A DNA stretch of 64,000 nucleotides, taken from contig JAWXVE010000001.1 of the NCBI GenBank assembly GCA_044425575.1, forward strand, positions 19,678 to 83,677. Reading direction: 5' to 3'. Below are positions 17,480 to 27,172 of the stretch, one piece after another. The notes under the pieces are model-generated. The model did not search any database, was not told the DNA's origin, and worked only from the letters and a program-made list of their open reading frames with translations. The DNA comes from JAWXVE01 sp044425575. Lineage in GTDB: Bacteria > Bacillota > Clostridia > Lachnospirales > Lachnospiraceae. A program made the translations under genes and the position numbers. Numbering within the stretch: the first letter of the stretch is position 1; each line of letters begins with the position of its first letter.

Positions 17480-18580
17480 ATGAGAAAAATAATGTTTCAC
17501 TTAAACTGCCTTGAACAAGGTGGTGCAGAGAGAGTAGTTACGAATTTAGCAAGGCAATTTAAAGAAGCTGGCAATGATGTAATCATAGCTACAGAGTGGG
17601 AAGCAGAGAACGAATTCGTTTTAGCAGAGGGAATCAGAAGAATTCATGTAGGTTTGAAAGAAACAGATGCACAATCGAATCGGATTGTAAAATATTTCAA
17701 ACGCATTCAATACTTAAAAGAGCTGATTCAAGAGGAACAGCCAGATATTGTAATTGCTTTTGCTATTAAGGCAAATTACAGGGCAGTAATGGCAACAATT
17801 TCATTAAAAACACCTGTTATTATTTCTGTTCGTACTGATCCAGTAGGGCATTATGATACGTTGTTTGACCGAATTATGGTGCCGATTGTCCTTAATAGAT
17901 CTGATGGAGTTGTATTTCAAACAACAGGACAAAAAGAATTCTTTCCTAGAAAGATGCAACAACATTCAAGAATTATACTAAACCCAATTAATCCGAAATA
18001 TATTGGAAGGAAACAAGTAGAGCAACGAACCAAAGAAATTGTACATGCGGGACGATTGGTGGATTTCAAGAATCAAGTAATGTTGATTGAAGGGTATGCA
18101 AGAGTATATAAGAAGTTTCCTGATTATACCTTGAAATTATATGGGGGCGATTCCTTGGATGGTACAAAAGAAGAATTGTTACGATGTATTGAAAAGAACA
18201 AATTAGAACAGGTTGTAACATTAATGGGTGCAAGTGATACCCTAGAACAAGACTTAGAAACAGGTGCATTCTTCGCATTTACATCAGATTGGGAAGGGTT
18301 GCCCAATGCATTAATGGAAGCAATGGCATTAGGTCTACCAGTGATTGCTACTGATTGCCCTTGTGGGGGACCTAATACAGTTATGACACATAAGGAGGAT
18401 GGTTATCTGATCCCCGTTAAAGATATAGAGAGTTTAGTGAATGCAATGGAATACTTTATTCAGAATCCTGAAATAGTTAATGAATATGGGGTAAAGGCGA
18501 GAGATATTAGCAAGATTGCAAATGCAACTGCGATTTATGAACAGTGGAATGAGTATATAGAGGAACTTTGTGCTAAATAG
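17480..18580 (+). CDS. Glycosyltransferase family 4, PglH-like
   Basis: A GT-B enzyme of 366 residues with NCLEQGGAERVVTNLARQF at the N-terminus and, in the donor domain, HAGRLVDFKNQ, SDWEGLPNALMEAMALG and ATDCPCGGPNTVM. The last motif is characteristic of PglH/PglJ-like HexNAc transferases. It closely resembles the enzyme at 21256, and the two appear to be paralogues each placed upstream of an AsnB-like gene. AAAAAGGA precedes ATG 17480; ATG 17474 is too close to this site. It probably adds an aminosugar or aminouronic acid. Confidence 0.85.
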   Translation: MRKIMFHLNCLEQGGAERVVTNLARQFKEAGNDVIIATEWEAENEFVLAEGIRRIHVGLKETDAQSNRIVKYFKRIQYLKELIQEEQPDIVIAFAIKANYRAVMATISLKTPVIISVRTDPVGHYDTLFDRIMVPIVLNRSDGVVFQTTGQKEFFPRKMQQHSRIILNPINPKYIGRKQVEQRTKEIVHAGRLVDFKNQVMLIEGYARVYKKFPDYTLKLYGGDSLDGTKEELLRCIEKNKLEQVVTLMGASDTLEQDLETGAFFAFTSDWEGLPNALMEAMALGLPVIATDCPCGGPNTVMTHKEDGYLIPVKDIESLVNAMEYFIQNPEIVNEYGVKARDISKIANATAIYEQWNEYIEELCAK

Positions 18581-18590
18581 AGGAGAATAG

Positions 18591-19340
18591 ATGTTTTCAT
18601 ATGATAGTTATAGAAAGATAATTGAATTAATTCAGAGGAGTGGGAGACAAGCAACGTACCAAGAAGCCTGTGAGCGAGATGATTTCATTCTAATGCGTCA
18701 TGATGTTGAATTTAGCGTAGAGCGCGCCTATGATTTAGCTAGATTAGAACAATCCATGGGATTCACATCGGCTTACTTCTTTCAGTGGACCAATAATTCC
18801 TATAATCTATTATCGAAACCCAATATAGAGATGATTCATAAGATGAATGATGAAGGGCACACCATTGGACTTCATTATGCTTTGAATGGCTTAGAGGATA
18901 TGAAAGAGGTACGAAAGCGAATTAAACTAGAAGTCGATGCTCTTAGTAGTTTGCTAGAGTTTGATATTGATGCTTTCTCAATTCATCGTCCATCCAAAGA
19001 AGTACTTGCAGAGAATCTTACAATACCGGGTGTTATTAATGCATATGATAAGAAATTCTTTACATTTGCAGATGCTGTAGATGAGAATAGCAAGTTAGAG
19101 GTTAAATATTTATCGGATGCACAACATAAATGGAATTATGGATATCCAGATGAAGAGACGATTGCATCGAATCGTAAGATTCAAATTCTCACACATCCTT
19201 ATTCGTGGACTGAACAAGGATATGATAATGCGACCAATTTTCAGACATTATTAGAAGAGAAACATGAAGAATTGATTGTTACCATTAATAGCGAGTGTAA
19301 ACATTTTGCTAGTGTAAGGCAAAACATGAGAGCATATTAG
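18591..19340 (+). CDS. Polysaccharide deacetylase-like (NodB/CE4-related) protein
   Basis: A 249-residue protein with NodB-homology landmarks. LMRHDVEFSVERA holds the metal/base aspartate, HTIGLHYAL and SIHRPSKE supply candidate metal histidines, and LTHPYSW is the C-terminal histidine motif. It resembles the WbmS-like proteins of O-antigen loci rather than secreted peptidoglycan or chitin deacetylases. It has no signal peptide, so it should act in the cytoplasm. A cytoplasmic N-deacetylase acting on a sugar nucleotide or lipid intermediate would free an amine for the nearby formyltransferase (14233). This pairing is inference. AGGAG directly precedes the ATG. Confidence 0.75.
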   Translation: MFSYDSYRKIIELIQRSGRQATYQEACERDDFILMRHDVEFSVERAYDLARLEQSMGFTSAYFFQWTNNSYNLLSKPNIEMIHKMNDEGHTIGLHYALNGLEDMKEVRKRIKLEVDALSSLLEFDIDAFSIHRPSKEVLAENLTIPGVINAYDKKFFTFADAVDENSKLEVKYLSDAQHKWNYGYPDEETIASNRKIQILTHPYSWTEQGYDNATNFQTLLEEKHEELIVTINSECKHFASVRQNMRAY

Positions 19341-19366
19341 CAATATACGAGAAAGGATAAGTAGAT

Positions 19367-21228
19367 ATGTGTGGTATTTGTGGATTCTTTACGAAAGAAA
19401 CAATTACAATGGAACAGTTAAAAGAAATGAATGATACCATGTATCATAGAGGTCCCAATGATAGCGGGGAAGAAATCTACGACGGCAAAGATGGATATAC
19501 CATTGGGTTGGCACAACGTAGGTTATCGATTCTCGATTTATCTGCGTTAGGTCATCAACCCATGCATTCTTCTAATGGAAGAGTCAGTGTGGTTTATAAT
19601 GGAGAATGTTATAATTTTTTAGAGTTGCGAGAAGAACTTTCCGAATACACCTTTCAATCGAATTGCGACACGGAAGTCATTATTGCTGCGTATTTAAAAT
19701 GGGGCATAGATTGTATTTCTAAGCTAAAAGGTATGTTTGCTATTGGAATCTATGATAGAGACATCGACACCCTATTCTTGGTGCGAGATCGAATTGGTAA
19801 AAAGCCACTTTATTATTGGTATGAACATAACAATTTAGTCTTTGCCTCTGAACTAAAGCCGATTATGAAAACGCCTGGATTCCAAGGAGTCATTGACACA
19901 AAGCAGTTACAGGGATTCCTGCTTCACTATTATGCACAAGCACCAGCTTCTATTTATGAGCATGTATATAAGTTAGAACCAGGTAGCATTTTAACTTTTA
20001 CCAAAGGAAGAATTACAATTGGTAAGTATTGGGATATTGCAGCTGTATATGCAGCTGAGAAGCAACATCCGGTGAAATCTTATGAAGAAGCTAAGGCTCA
20101 ACTAAAGGAATTGCTCGTAGAAGCTGTGCGTAAGAGAATGATATCCGATGTGCCACTTGGTGCATTCTTAAGTGGAGGTTATGATTCCTCCCTGATTACG
20201 GCCATTGCCCAAAGTATATCAGGGGAGCCAGTGAAAACATTTTCTATTGGATTTGAAGAGGAACAATACAATGAGGCAAAATATGCAAGAGAAGTATCCA
20301 AGTATTTGGGAACAGATCATACAGAATATTGTATTGGGGAAGAAGAAATGTTCCAAATGGTAGATAGCATTCCAAAGTACTACGATGAACCTTTTTCTGA
20401 TAGTTCTCAGATTCCAACTATGTTAGTGTCTAAATTGGCGAGAGATCAAGTAACAGTAGCTTTATCTGGAGACGGCGGAGATGAATTCTTCTGTGGATAC
20501 AATGCTTATGATATGGTGCACACGGCACAACAATTAGATGTACTGGGAGGTATCACCTACGCAGTTACGAATCCACTCAACCTAGTAGAACGGTTACCAT
20601 TTAAAGTGCGTTTGATTACTAAAAATCGAAATCCTCTTACGAAAACACAACTTATGGGTGACCAATATGCCAAGATTACAGAGAAGATGTTACTAAGTAA
20701 AGAGGGGAGTGTTCGTTTTCCTATAGAAGATCGTTATGCGGAGAAAAACTGGCAGATTCGCAGAATGTTATTAGATATGGATACGTATTTACCAGGAGAT
20801 ATTTTATGCAAGGTAGACCGTGCTTCTATGAAATATTCCCTAGAAGCAAGATGCCCAATTCTTGATACGGATGTAATGGAATACTCTTTTCGTATTCCTC
20901 ATAAGTACAAGTACTGTAAGGGTAATAAGAAGCATATCCTTAAGGATATTGCTTATGATTATATTCCAAAAGAGCTGTTAGACCGACCAAAAGTTGGTTT
21001 GGTGTTCCCTTAGATAAATGGCTTCGAGGACCTCTTAGAGAACAAGTGCTAGAAATGACAGAACTTTCGTTCTTAGAAGAACAAGGGATTTTTGATGGCC
21101 AATTTCTACATTCCTTTATGCAACAATATTTAGGTAGCGGTGATAAGGGACCAGGTACAGGGGAGAATTATTCTAATATTATATGGTCATTATTTGTATT
21201 CCAGAAGTGGTACATGACGTATCACTAA
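19367..21228 (+). pseudogene. asnB: AsnB-type amidotransferase (WbpS-like), frameshifted near 20998-21001
   Basis: The gene encodes a glutamine-hydrolysing asparagine-synthetase-like enzyme: Cys2 nucleophile (MCGICGFF), YHRGPNDSG, VVYNGECYN, the ATP-pyrophosphatase loop LSGGYDSS (residues 268-274) and DEPFSDSSQ. The first frame stops at 21013 after RPKVGLVFP. Adding one T to the TTT at 20998-21000 restores the expected FGVPLDKWLRGPL and reads on to the TAA at 21226-21228, about 620 residues, normal for the family. It is therefore a single-base deletion, or a sequence error. Enzymes of this kind in O-antigen loci (WbpS, WbtH) amidate aminouronic acids. A second intact copy lies at 22382. Confidence 0.85.
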
Positions 21229-21255
21229 GAGTAGCACAGAGAGGTGAAGGTTAGA

Positions 21256-22353
21256 ATGAACCAGCCAAAAACAATTGCATTTACAATCGGTAGTCTTGCA
21301 AGAGGTGGTGCTGAGCGAGTAACCATTAATTTAATGGAACATTTCTATGCACAAGGGTACACCATTTATTTGATTACCAAGCTAAGGGTAGTGGATGAAT
21401 ACCACCTTATGGATGGAATTGTTCGTATAGACGGTGATTTAACTCCAGAAGAACTTACCAAGTCACGTATTCGTAATCTGTTTAAGCGAATTAGAAAGTT
21501 ACGAAAGATATGGAGAGAATATTCGCCAGACTTAATTGTTTCCTTTATTGGCAAAAACAACTTAATGACACTTGTGTCATCTATAAGACTTAAAACTCCA
21601 GTTATCACTACTATATGTAGTGATCCAAAGAGTGAATATGAGTCAAGATTCATGTGGCGTGTAGCTTGTGGTATTTTGCCTCTGTCAAGAGGAGTGGTGG
21701 TGAAGACGAAGCATGCCATTTTAGATTTTCCTAAGAAAATCCAGAAGAAGGCAATTGCTTTACCCAATCCTTTGCATGAGCAATTTGTAGTAGAACACCT
21801 TCCCGTCATGCGTAAGAACGAAATTGTTGCAGTGGGACGTTTAGATGAGAATAAGAACCAGAAGCTTCTCATTGATGCTTTTGCAAAGATTGCAGAGGAA
21901 TATCCTCAATGGACTTGCCATATCTATGGGGATGGAGAATGTAGAGACGAGTTAGAACGATATGTAAATAACCTATCATGTAGGAAGCAAATAGAGTTTC
22001 ATGGACAAAGTAGTCATATTGCAGATGATATTTATCATGCGAGTATTTACGCGCTCACTTCAAGAGTAGAAGGAATGCCGAATGCCCTTATGGAAGCTAT
22101 GGCTCTAGGTATTGCTTGCATTTCAACCGATTGTCCATGTGGTGGACCTAGTGAATTAATTACCCAGGGGGAAAATGGGTTTCTCATTCCAGTAGATGGG
22201 GAAGAAGAATTAGCACACAGATTACAAGATCTCATGGTTCATAGTCATAAGTGCGAAATGGTAGGACAGAAGGCGTGGGAACGCATGCAAGAATACTATC
22301 CCCAGGAAGCATTAGGAACTTGGCAGAACTATTTAGAGTCCTTGATGCAATAA
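21256..22353 (+). CDS. Glycosyltransferase family 4, PglH-like
   Basis: A GT-B enzyme of 365 residues. SLARGGAERVTINLMEHF opens the acceptor domain, and the donor domain has AVGRLDENKNQK, SRVEGMPNALMEAMALG and STDCPCGGPSELI. It is a paralogue of the enzyme at 17480 and, like it, precedes an amidotransferase gene. ATG 21256 has AAGG 5 bases upstream; an in-frame GTG at 21244 is less likely. It presumably adds one of the amidated or formylated aminosugars. Confidence 0.85.
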   Translation: MNQPKTIAFTIGSLARGGAERVTINLMEHFYAQGYTIYLITKLRVVDEYHLMDGIVRIDGDLTPEELTKSRIRNLFKRIRKLRKIWREYSPDLIVSFIGKNNLMTLVSSIRLKTPVITTICSDPKSEYESRFMWRVACGILPLSRGVVVKTKHAILDFPKKIQKKAIALPNPLHEQFVVEHLPVMRKNEIVAVGRLDENKNQKLLIDAFAKIAEEYPQWTCHIYGDGECRDELERYVNNLSCRKQIEFHGQSSHIADDIYHASIYALTSRVEGMPNALMEAMALGIACISTDCPCGGPSELITQGENGFLIPVDGEEELAHRLQDLMVHSHKCEMVGQKAWERMQEYYPQEALGTWQNYLESLMQ

Positions 22354-22381
22354 GAATGAAATGAAAGAGGAGGTCTGCACC

Positions 22382-24262
22382 ATGTGTGGAATTGCAGGAA
22401 TCTGCTATGGGCAGATGGATCCCATTAAGAATATACAGGCTATGAATGAAGCAATGGTTCGTCGAGGACCAGATGCAGGAGGCTACTATATAGAAGAATC
22501 TATGAAAGTGGCATTAGGTCACCGTCGATTATCCATTCTTGATTTATCAGAGCAGGGGGCACAACCTATGATGTCTCAGGATGAGCGATACGTAATGGTA
22601 TACAATGGCGAAATCTATAACGGCATTCAATTACAAGAGCGTATGATAACAGACGGTATCGTCTTATCTTTACGGGGAACATCGGATACAGAGCTGTTAT
22701 TGGAAGCAATTGCCCATTACGGATTAGAGGATACCTTAAGATTTGTAAAAGGAATGTTTGCCATCGCTCTACTAGACAGGAAGGAGAAAACCTTACGATT
22801 AGCCAGAGACCGCATGGGAGAGAAGCCTTTGTATTATGGACGAGTTCAGGGCAATCTTGTGTTTGCATCTGATTTGAATGCAATGAAGCAAATAGATGGG
22901 TTCCAAAATCCGATTAATCATGATGCAATGCCATTGTACTTCGAACATGGGTACATTCCAGCACCTTATACCATCTATGAAGGCATTTATAAGTTAAAGC
23001 AAGGTACGATTCTAGAATTCACACAACCATACGAGCGCCATAAAACTACAGTATATTGGGATATTATGGAGCTTGCCAAAGAAAAAGAAAGTACATTTCA
23101 AGGGAGCGAAGAAGAGGCCAAAGAGGAATTAGAGCGGTTGCTAAAGGAAGCCATTCAAGGGCAAATGGTAGCAGATGTACCACTTGGTGCATTTTTATCA
23201 GGTGGAATTGATAGTACACTTGTAGTGGCACTCATGCAATCCCTGTCCAGCCAACAAGTGAAAACATTCACCATAGGGTTAAAAGAAGCAGGATATAACG
23301 AAGCAGATATTGCTTCTATGACTTCCAAGCACATGGGAACCAACCATGAAGAACTCTATATTGGGTACGAAGATGTTATGGATGTTTTGCCTAGAATACC
23401 AGCTGTCTACGGAGAACCATTTGCAGACAGTTCCCAGATACCAACTATGCTTGTAAGTAAGATGACAAGAGAACATGTAACCGTATCCCTCAGTGGAGAT
23501 GGAGGGGATGAATTCTTTTGTGGGTATAACACATACTTAGGAGCAAAGCAAGGATTAGCAACGGTACAGTCTAAAGCTGGATTTTTACCACAAGGGTTGC
23601 GTCAATCCATAGGGCAATTATGTGGAGCACCTCATATGAACCGTGCGTCCCTTCTTCGGAAGGTCAATATGGTTTTTACTACCAATACCTTGGAGGATTA
23701 CAAGCGTGCTGTGGATAGAGGGGATGGTAAGTTTTTCTCCCTTGTAAATGGTGCCCGTAATATGAGAACAGATTATAGATCATATCCAAGTAGTTACTTA
23801 CGAGAACCAGAACATAACTTAATGTTAATGGATCAGTTACAATATTTACCGGATGATATTTTGACAAAAGTAGACCGTGCTGCTATGTACTACTCTCTAG
23901 AAACAAGAATTCCCTTGTTAGATCGAGATGTTATGAACTTTGCTTGGAGTCTACCCCTTTCTTATGCATTTGACCATCAGATCACCAAGAAATTATTGAA
24001 AAACTTATTATATGAGTATGTGCCAGAAGAAATGATTAATCGTCCCAAGAAAGGCTTCTCCATTCCAATTAGCGAGTGGTTGTTAAGCGGTGAGATGAAT
24101 GAGTGGGCGGAAAGTCTTATGAGTGAGGGATTTTGTAAGAATCAAGAATTAATGGATCAAAAGGAAGCAAGGAAGTTGTGGGAACAATTTAAGCAAGGGA
24201 AGCAAGATGCAACCTTAATCTGGTATATCTTAATGATGCAACAATGGGCATTAACGGAATAA
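22382..24262 (+). CDS. asnB: AsnB-type amidotransferase, WbpS/WbtH-like
   Basis: An intact glutamine-dependent asparagine-synthetase-like enzyme of 626 residues. The start is fixed at 22382, because the Ntn nucleophile Cys2 (MCGIAGICYG) must follow the initiator Met; GAGGAGG lies upstream. Other motifs are RRGPDAGG, LGHRRLSILDLSEQG, MVYNGEIYN and the PP-loop LSGGIDST (SGGIDS at 273-278), with KKGFSIPISEWL near the C-terminus. In polysaccharide loci these enzymes convert the carboxyl of a GalNAcA-type residue to a carboxamide rather than making asparagine. The neighbouring TviB/TviC genes support that role. It is homologous to the frameshifted copy at 19367. Confidence 0.88.
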   Translation: MCGIAGICYGQMDPIKNIQAMNEAMVRRGPDAGGYYIEESMKVALGHRRLSILDLSEQGAQPMMSQDERYVMVYNGEIYNGIQLQERMITDGIVLSLRGTSDTELLLEAIAHYGLEDTLRFVKGMFAIALLDRKEKTLRLARDRMGEKPLYYGRVQGNLVFASDLNAMKQIDGFQNPINHDAMPLYFEHGYIPAPYTIYEGIYKLKQGTILEFTQPYERHKTTVYWDIMELAKEKESTFQGSEEEAKEELERLLKEAIQGQMVADVPLGAFLSGGIDSTLVVALMQSLSSQQVKTFTIGLKEAGYNEADIASMTSKHMGTNHEELYIGYEDVMDVLPRIPAVYGEPFADSSQIPTMLVSKMTREHVTVSLSGDGGDEFFCGYNTYLGAKQGLATVQSKAGFLPQGLRQSIGQLCGAPHMNRASLLRKVNMVFTTNTLEDYKRAVDRGDGKFFSLVNGARNMRTDYRSYPSSYLREPEHNLMLMDQLQYLPDDILTKVDRAAMYYSLETRIPLLDRDVMNFAWSLPLSYAFDHQITKKLLKNLLYEYVPEEMINRPKKGFSIPISEWLLSGEMNEWAESLMSEGFCKNQELMDQKEARKLWEQFKQGKQDATLIWYILMMQQWALTE

Positions 24263-24273
24263 AGGAGCAGTAG

Positions 24274-26025
24274 ATGATACTTAGTATATTTAAAAGACTA
24301 CTTTCATTATTTAGTAAAAAGCAAAAAGGTACAATTGTGGTACTCATTCTGATGATTTTTATAAGTGGATTACTTGAAACCGTAGGTGTTTCCTTAATCT
24401 TGCCACTTTTAACAGCCATTTTAGATAAAGATGCCTTTGCTCAAACAGAGTATGTGGTACGTGCCATGGAGTTGCTTCACATTCAAGAGGTAGATACGTT
24501 TATCTTATGCTTAATTGGCTTGCTTATTGGGATTTATATTATTAAGAATGTATATCTGGTCTTTTGTGCATATGTACAAGCAAAATTCGTCAGTCGCAAC
24601 AAAAGTCGGGCTATGAAGAATTTATTATCTCAATATTTGCATCGCCCTTATGAATATTATTTTCACGCAGATTCTGCAACGATTTTACGAACCATCTACA
24701 GTGATATGGAAAATGTATTCAATATGGTACTGCTTAGCTTTAACTTTATAGCAGAGGCAGTTGTATGTGCATCTTTATGTTTGGTATTACTCATTATGGA
24801 TATTAGGATGTGTCTATTAATGGTTGTTCTACTAAGCGGAACAACAATCCTTGTAGTTAAGAATATTAAGCCTAGATTAAATCAAGTGGGGCAACGCTCC
24901 ATGGATAAATTGGCAAGGATTTATAAGGAAATCTTGCGTGCCATTGAAGGGGTAAAAGATATTAAAGTATTTCACAAAGAACAATTTTTCCTAGATGGAT
25001 TTACGGATACAACCAGTCAATATGCCAAATACCAAATTAAAAATAATGTGCTGTCCATTATTCCAAGGCAATTAATTGAAACAGTAGCAATTGTAGGTAT
25101 TTTAGCCTATGTAGCATTTAGCCTCATTACAGGAGTAGATACTGCGGTTCTTATGGGATTAGTGGGAGCATTTAGTGTGGCAGCCATGCGATTACTACCT
25201 AGTGTAAACCGTTTGAATACTCATTTAGCCAACCTTTCTTTCTTTGAAGCATCCCTGCAAAATGTATGTGGGCATATTAATATGGAGGAAGTAAGACATC
25301 AGGAATTCCTTGAAGTAGAAGCAGAACATACACAAGAAGAACCTGACATTGCCATTGAGCATGCCATTACCCTCACCAATATTACGTATCGCTATCCCCA
25401 AACGGAAACCTATATCTTCCGGAATGCCGATATGATTATTCCAAAAGGAAAGTCAGTTGGAGTAGTAGGGAGTTCAGGAAGCGGAAAGACTACGATTATT
25501 GATATTTTGTTAGGACTCTTAGACGTAGAAGAGGGAGTGGTAGAAAGCGATGGAGTTCCCATTAAAACATCTTATGCAAAGTGGCTTTCTAATATTGGCT
25601 ATATTCCTCAATCCATTTATATGTTAGATGGTACCATTTGCCAAAATATCGCCTTTGGGGTAGAACCAGAAGCTGTTTCTATAGAGCGGGTGTGGCAAGT
25701 ATTAGGAGATGCTCAGATTAAGGAATTCGTAGAAAGTTTGCCAAACGGACTAGATGAGGAGATTAGCGAGCGAGGTATAAGGTTGTCTGGTGGACAGAGA
25801 CAGCGACTTGGCATTGCAAGAGCCCTCTATCATAATCCGGAATTGCTGGTATTTGATGAGGCAACTTCTGCATTAGACAATGAAACAGAGCGAGCATTAA
25901 TGGAGGCAATCGAAAGTTTACAAGGACAGAAGACCATGGTGATTATTGCTCATCGATTGAAAACAATTGAGAATTGTGATATGATTTACGAAGTCAAAGA
26001 GGAAAAGATCACACGGACAAAATAA
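24274..26025 (+). CDS. ABC transporter, PglK-like lipid-linked glycan flippase
   Basis: A 583-residue half-transporter with six membrane helices (residues ~20-320) fused to an ATPase. Walker A is VGSSGSGKTT near 398, the signature is LSGGQRQRLGIARAL, Walker B is LLVFDEATSALD and the H-loop is IIAHRL. The N-terminal GLLETVGVSLILPLLTAIL segment is characteristic of the PglK/WlaB group that flips undecaprenyl-diphosphate oligosaccharides. It is one of three homologues here (also 36810 and 57270). AAAGGAG precedes the ATG. It follows the aminouronate block directly and may export that oligosaccharide. Confidence 0.88.
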   Translation: MILSIFKRLLSLFSKKQKGTIVVLILMIFISGLLETVGVSLILPLLTAILDKDAFAQTEYVVRAMELLHIQEVDTFILCLIGLLIGIYIIKNVYLVFCAYVQAKFVSRNKSRAMKNLLSQYLHRPYEYYFHADSATILRTIYSDMENVFNMVLLSFNFIAEAVVCASLCLVLLIMDIRMCLLMVVLLSGTTILVVKNIKPRLNQVGQRSMDKLARIYKEILRAIEGVKDIKVFHKEQFFLDGFTDTTSQYAKYQIKNNVLSIIPRQLIETVAIVGILAYVAFSLITGVDTAVLMGLVGAFSVAAMRLLPSVNRLNTHLANLSFFEASLQNVCGHINMEEVRHQEFLEVEAEHTQEEPDIAIEHAITLTNITYRYPQTETYIFRNADMIIPKGKSVGVVGSSGSGKTTIIDILLGLLDVEEGVVESDGVPIKTSYAKWLSNIGYIPQSIYMLDGTICQNIAFGVEPEAVSIERVWQVLGDAQIKEFVESLPNGLDEEISERGIRLSGGQRQRLGIARALYHNPELLVFDEATSALDNETERALMEAIESLQGQKTMVIIAHRLKTIENCDMIYEVKEEKITRTK

Positions 26026-26043
26026 AGCGTATGGGAGAATGAA

Positions 26044-27171
26044 ATGCAACTCATTAAGGGGAAAGAGCAATTCGCACAGATTTGTTTTTATATAGGGATT
26101 ACTCTGGAATTAATCGTTATGGCAGCGGCACAGACATGGATTGTTTTGCCCTATGCCTCTCGTTTTCAACACCTTGCTTTTGTCTTCTTTGGTCTTAAAA
26201 TTCTAGGAACGTACTATACGAAGATTGAATGGATTGCAATTCTCTTGTTTGGAATGCTAGGTGGAGTATCTTACCTTGCAATAGGAGATGAGAAGGCAAT
26301 CTGTGTCATTATAATGATACTTGCCTCTAAGCAAATAAAAGTACGAGTGGTGGCGAAGTATATATTTTGGTTTATGATGGTGACATGTGTTTTCATTATT
26401 TTTATGGCACTATTTGGCGTGGGGCAACCTCTTTTAGATACGAGAAGCTATGGAAGAGGCTCCATTGAATCAAGATGGGGATTTGGACTAGGTCATGCTA
26501 ATAATATGCATGGAATGGCATGGTATTTAATAACATTATTGATATGGGTGTATCATGATGTGCTTAAGAAGAAACATTACGTATATCTTACCATATTTAA
26601 TAGTATGCTATTTGTAGCAACTGCATCAAGAACTGGATTTTTATTAACCCAAGCAATGATTATAGGAGGATGGCTCTTATGTTGCAATGTTAAGTGGATT
26701 CAACAAAAGTATGTGCATATCATTTCTTATCTGTGTGTAATAGGCTTAACAAGCTTAACCATTCTAGCAGGACTATATGGGACTGTTAGTAATCCTATTA
26801 TGGCATTTTTCAACACAGTCTTATCAGGACGGTTAGAGTATTTTCGATGGTATGCAGGTATGGAAACGTGGAAAATTCTCTATGCCCAAGGAACAACAGG
26901 GTTAATTGATAATGGCATTGCTAAGTTATTTGCTTCCCATGGATACTTGGTAACAAGTGTTTATTTGCTTCTAACGTTGTGTTTTATTGCATATACCAAG
27001 AAGAAGGATGCGAAGTATTACATGCTCTTGTTATTTGCACTAATGACGAACTTCTGTTATGGATTCATGGAAGCAACTTTTACCTTTAATGGGTATTTAT
27101 TAATCAATCTATTTTATGTGGTATTAATCAATGAGTGGCATCATTTGCTACCACAAAAGGAAAAGAGTTAA
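26044..27171 (+). CDS. wzy: Wzy-like polysaccharide polymerase (membrane protein)
   Basis: A 375-residue protein with about 10-11 membrane helices. It has a central extracytoplasmic segment with GRGSIESRWGFGLGHANNMHG followed by ATASRTGFLL in a helix. This pattern (small-residue-rich loop, GHANxxH, SRTG) resembles capsular-polysaccharide polymerases of streptococci and related Firmicutes. A Wzy enzyme would polymerise flipped repeat units on the outer face. No Wzx of the MATE/PST type is in view, so it would have to work with an ABC flippase or with a Wzx elsewhere. GGGAGA precedes the ATG. Confidence 0.7.
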   Translation: MQLIKGKEQFAQICFYIGITLELIVMAAAQTWIVLPYASRFQHLAFVFFGLKILGTYYTKIEWIAILLFGMLGGVSYLAIGDEKAICVIIMILASKQIKVRVVAKYIFWFMMVTCVFIIFMALFGVGQPLLDTRSYGRGSIESRWGFGLGHANNMHGMAWYLITLLIWVYHDVLKKKHYVYLTIFNSMLFVATASRTGFLLTQAMIIGGWLLCCNVKWIQQKYVHIISYLCVIGLTSLTILAGLYGTVSNPIMAFFNTVLSGRLEYFRWYAGMETWKILYAQGTTGLIDNGIAKLFASHGYLVTSVYLLLTLCFIAYTKKKDAKYYMLLLFALMTNFCYGFMEATFTFNGYLLINLFYVVLINEWHHLLPQKEKS

Positions 27172-27172
27172 G

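Noticed and set aside
21366..21872. Open frame of 168 codons on the minus strand inside the GT4 at 21256
   Set aside because: It is antisense to a clear glycosyltransferase gene, lacks a ribosome site and has a composition without recognisable motifs.
22566..22883. Minus-strand open frame of 105 codons within asnB
   Set aside because: It is a shadow of the intact amidotransferase, with no independent evidence.
22382..24262. Calling the AsnB-like enzyme a housekeeping asparagine synthetase
   Set aside because: Two linked copies among aminouronate genes fit amidation of sugar carboxyls better, though asparagine synthesis cannot be formally excluded.
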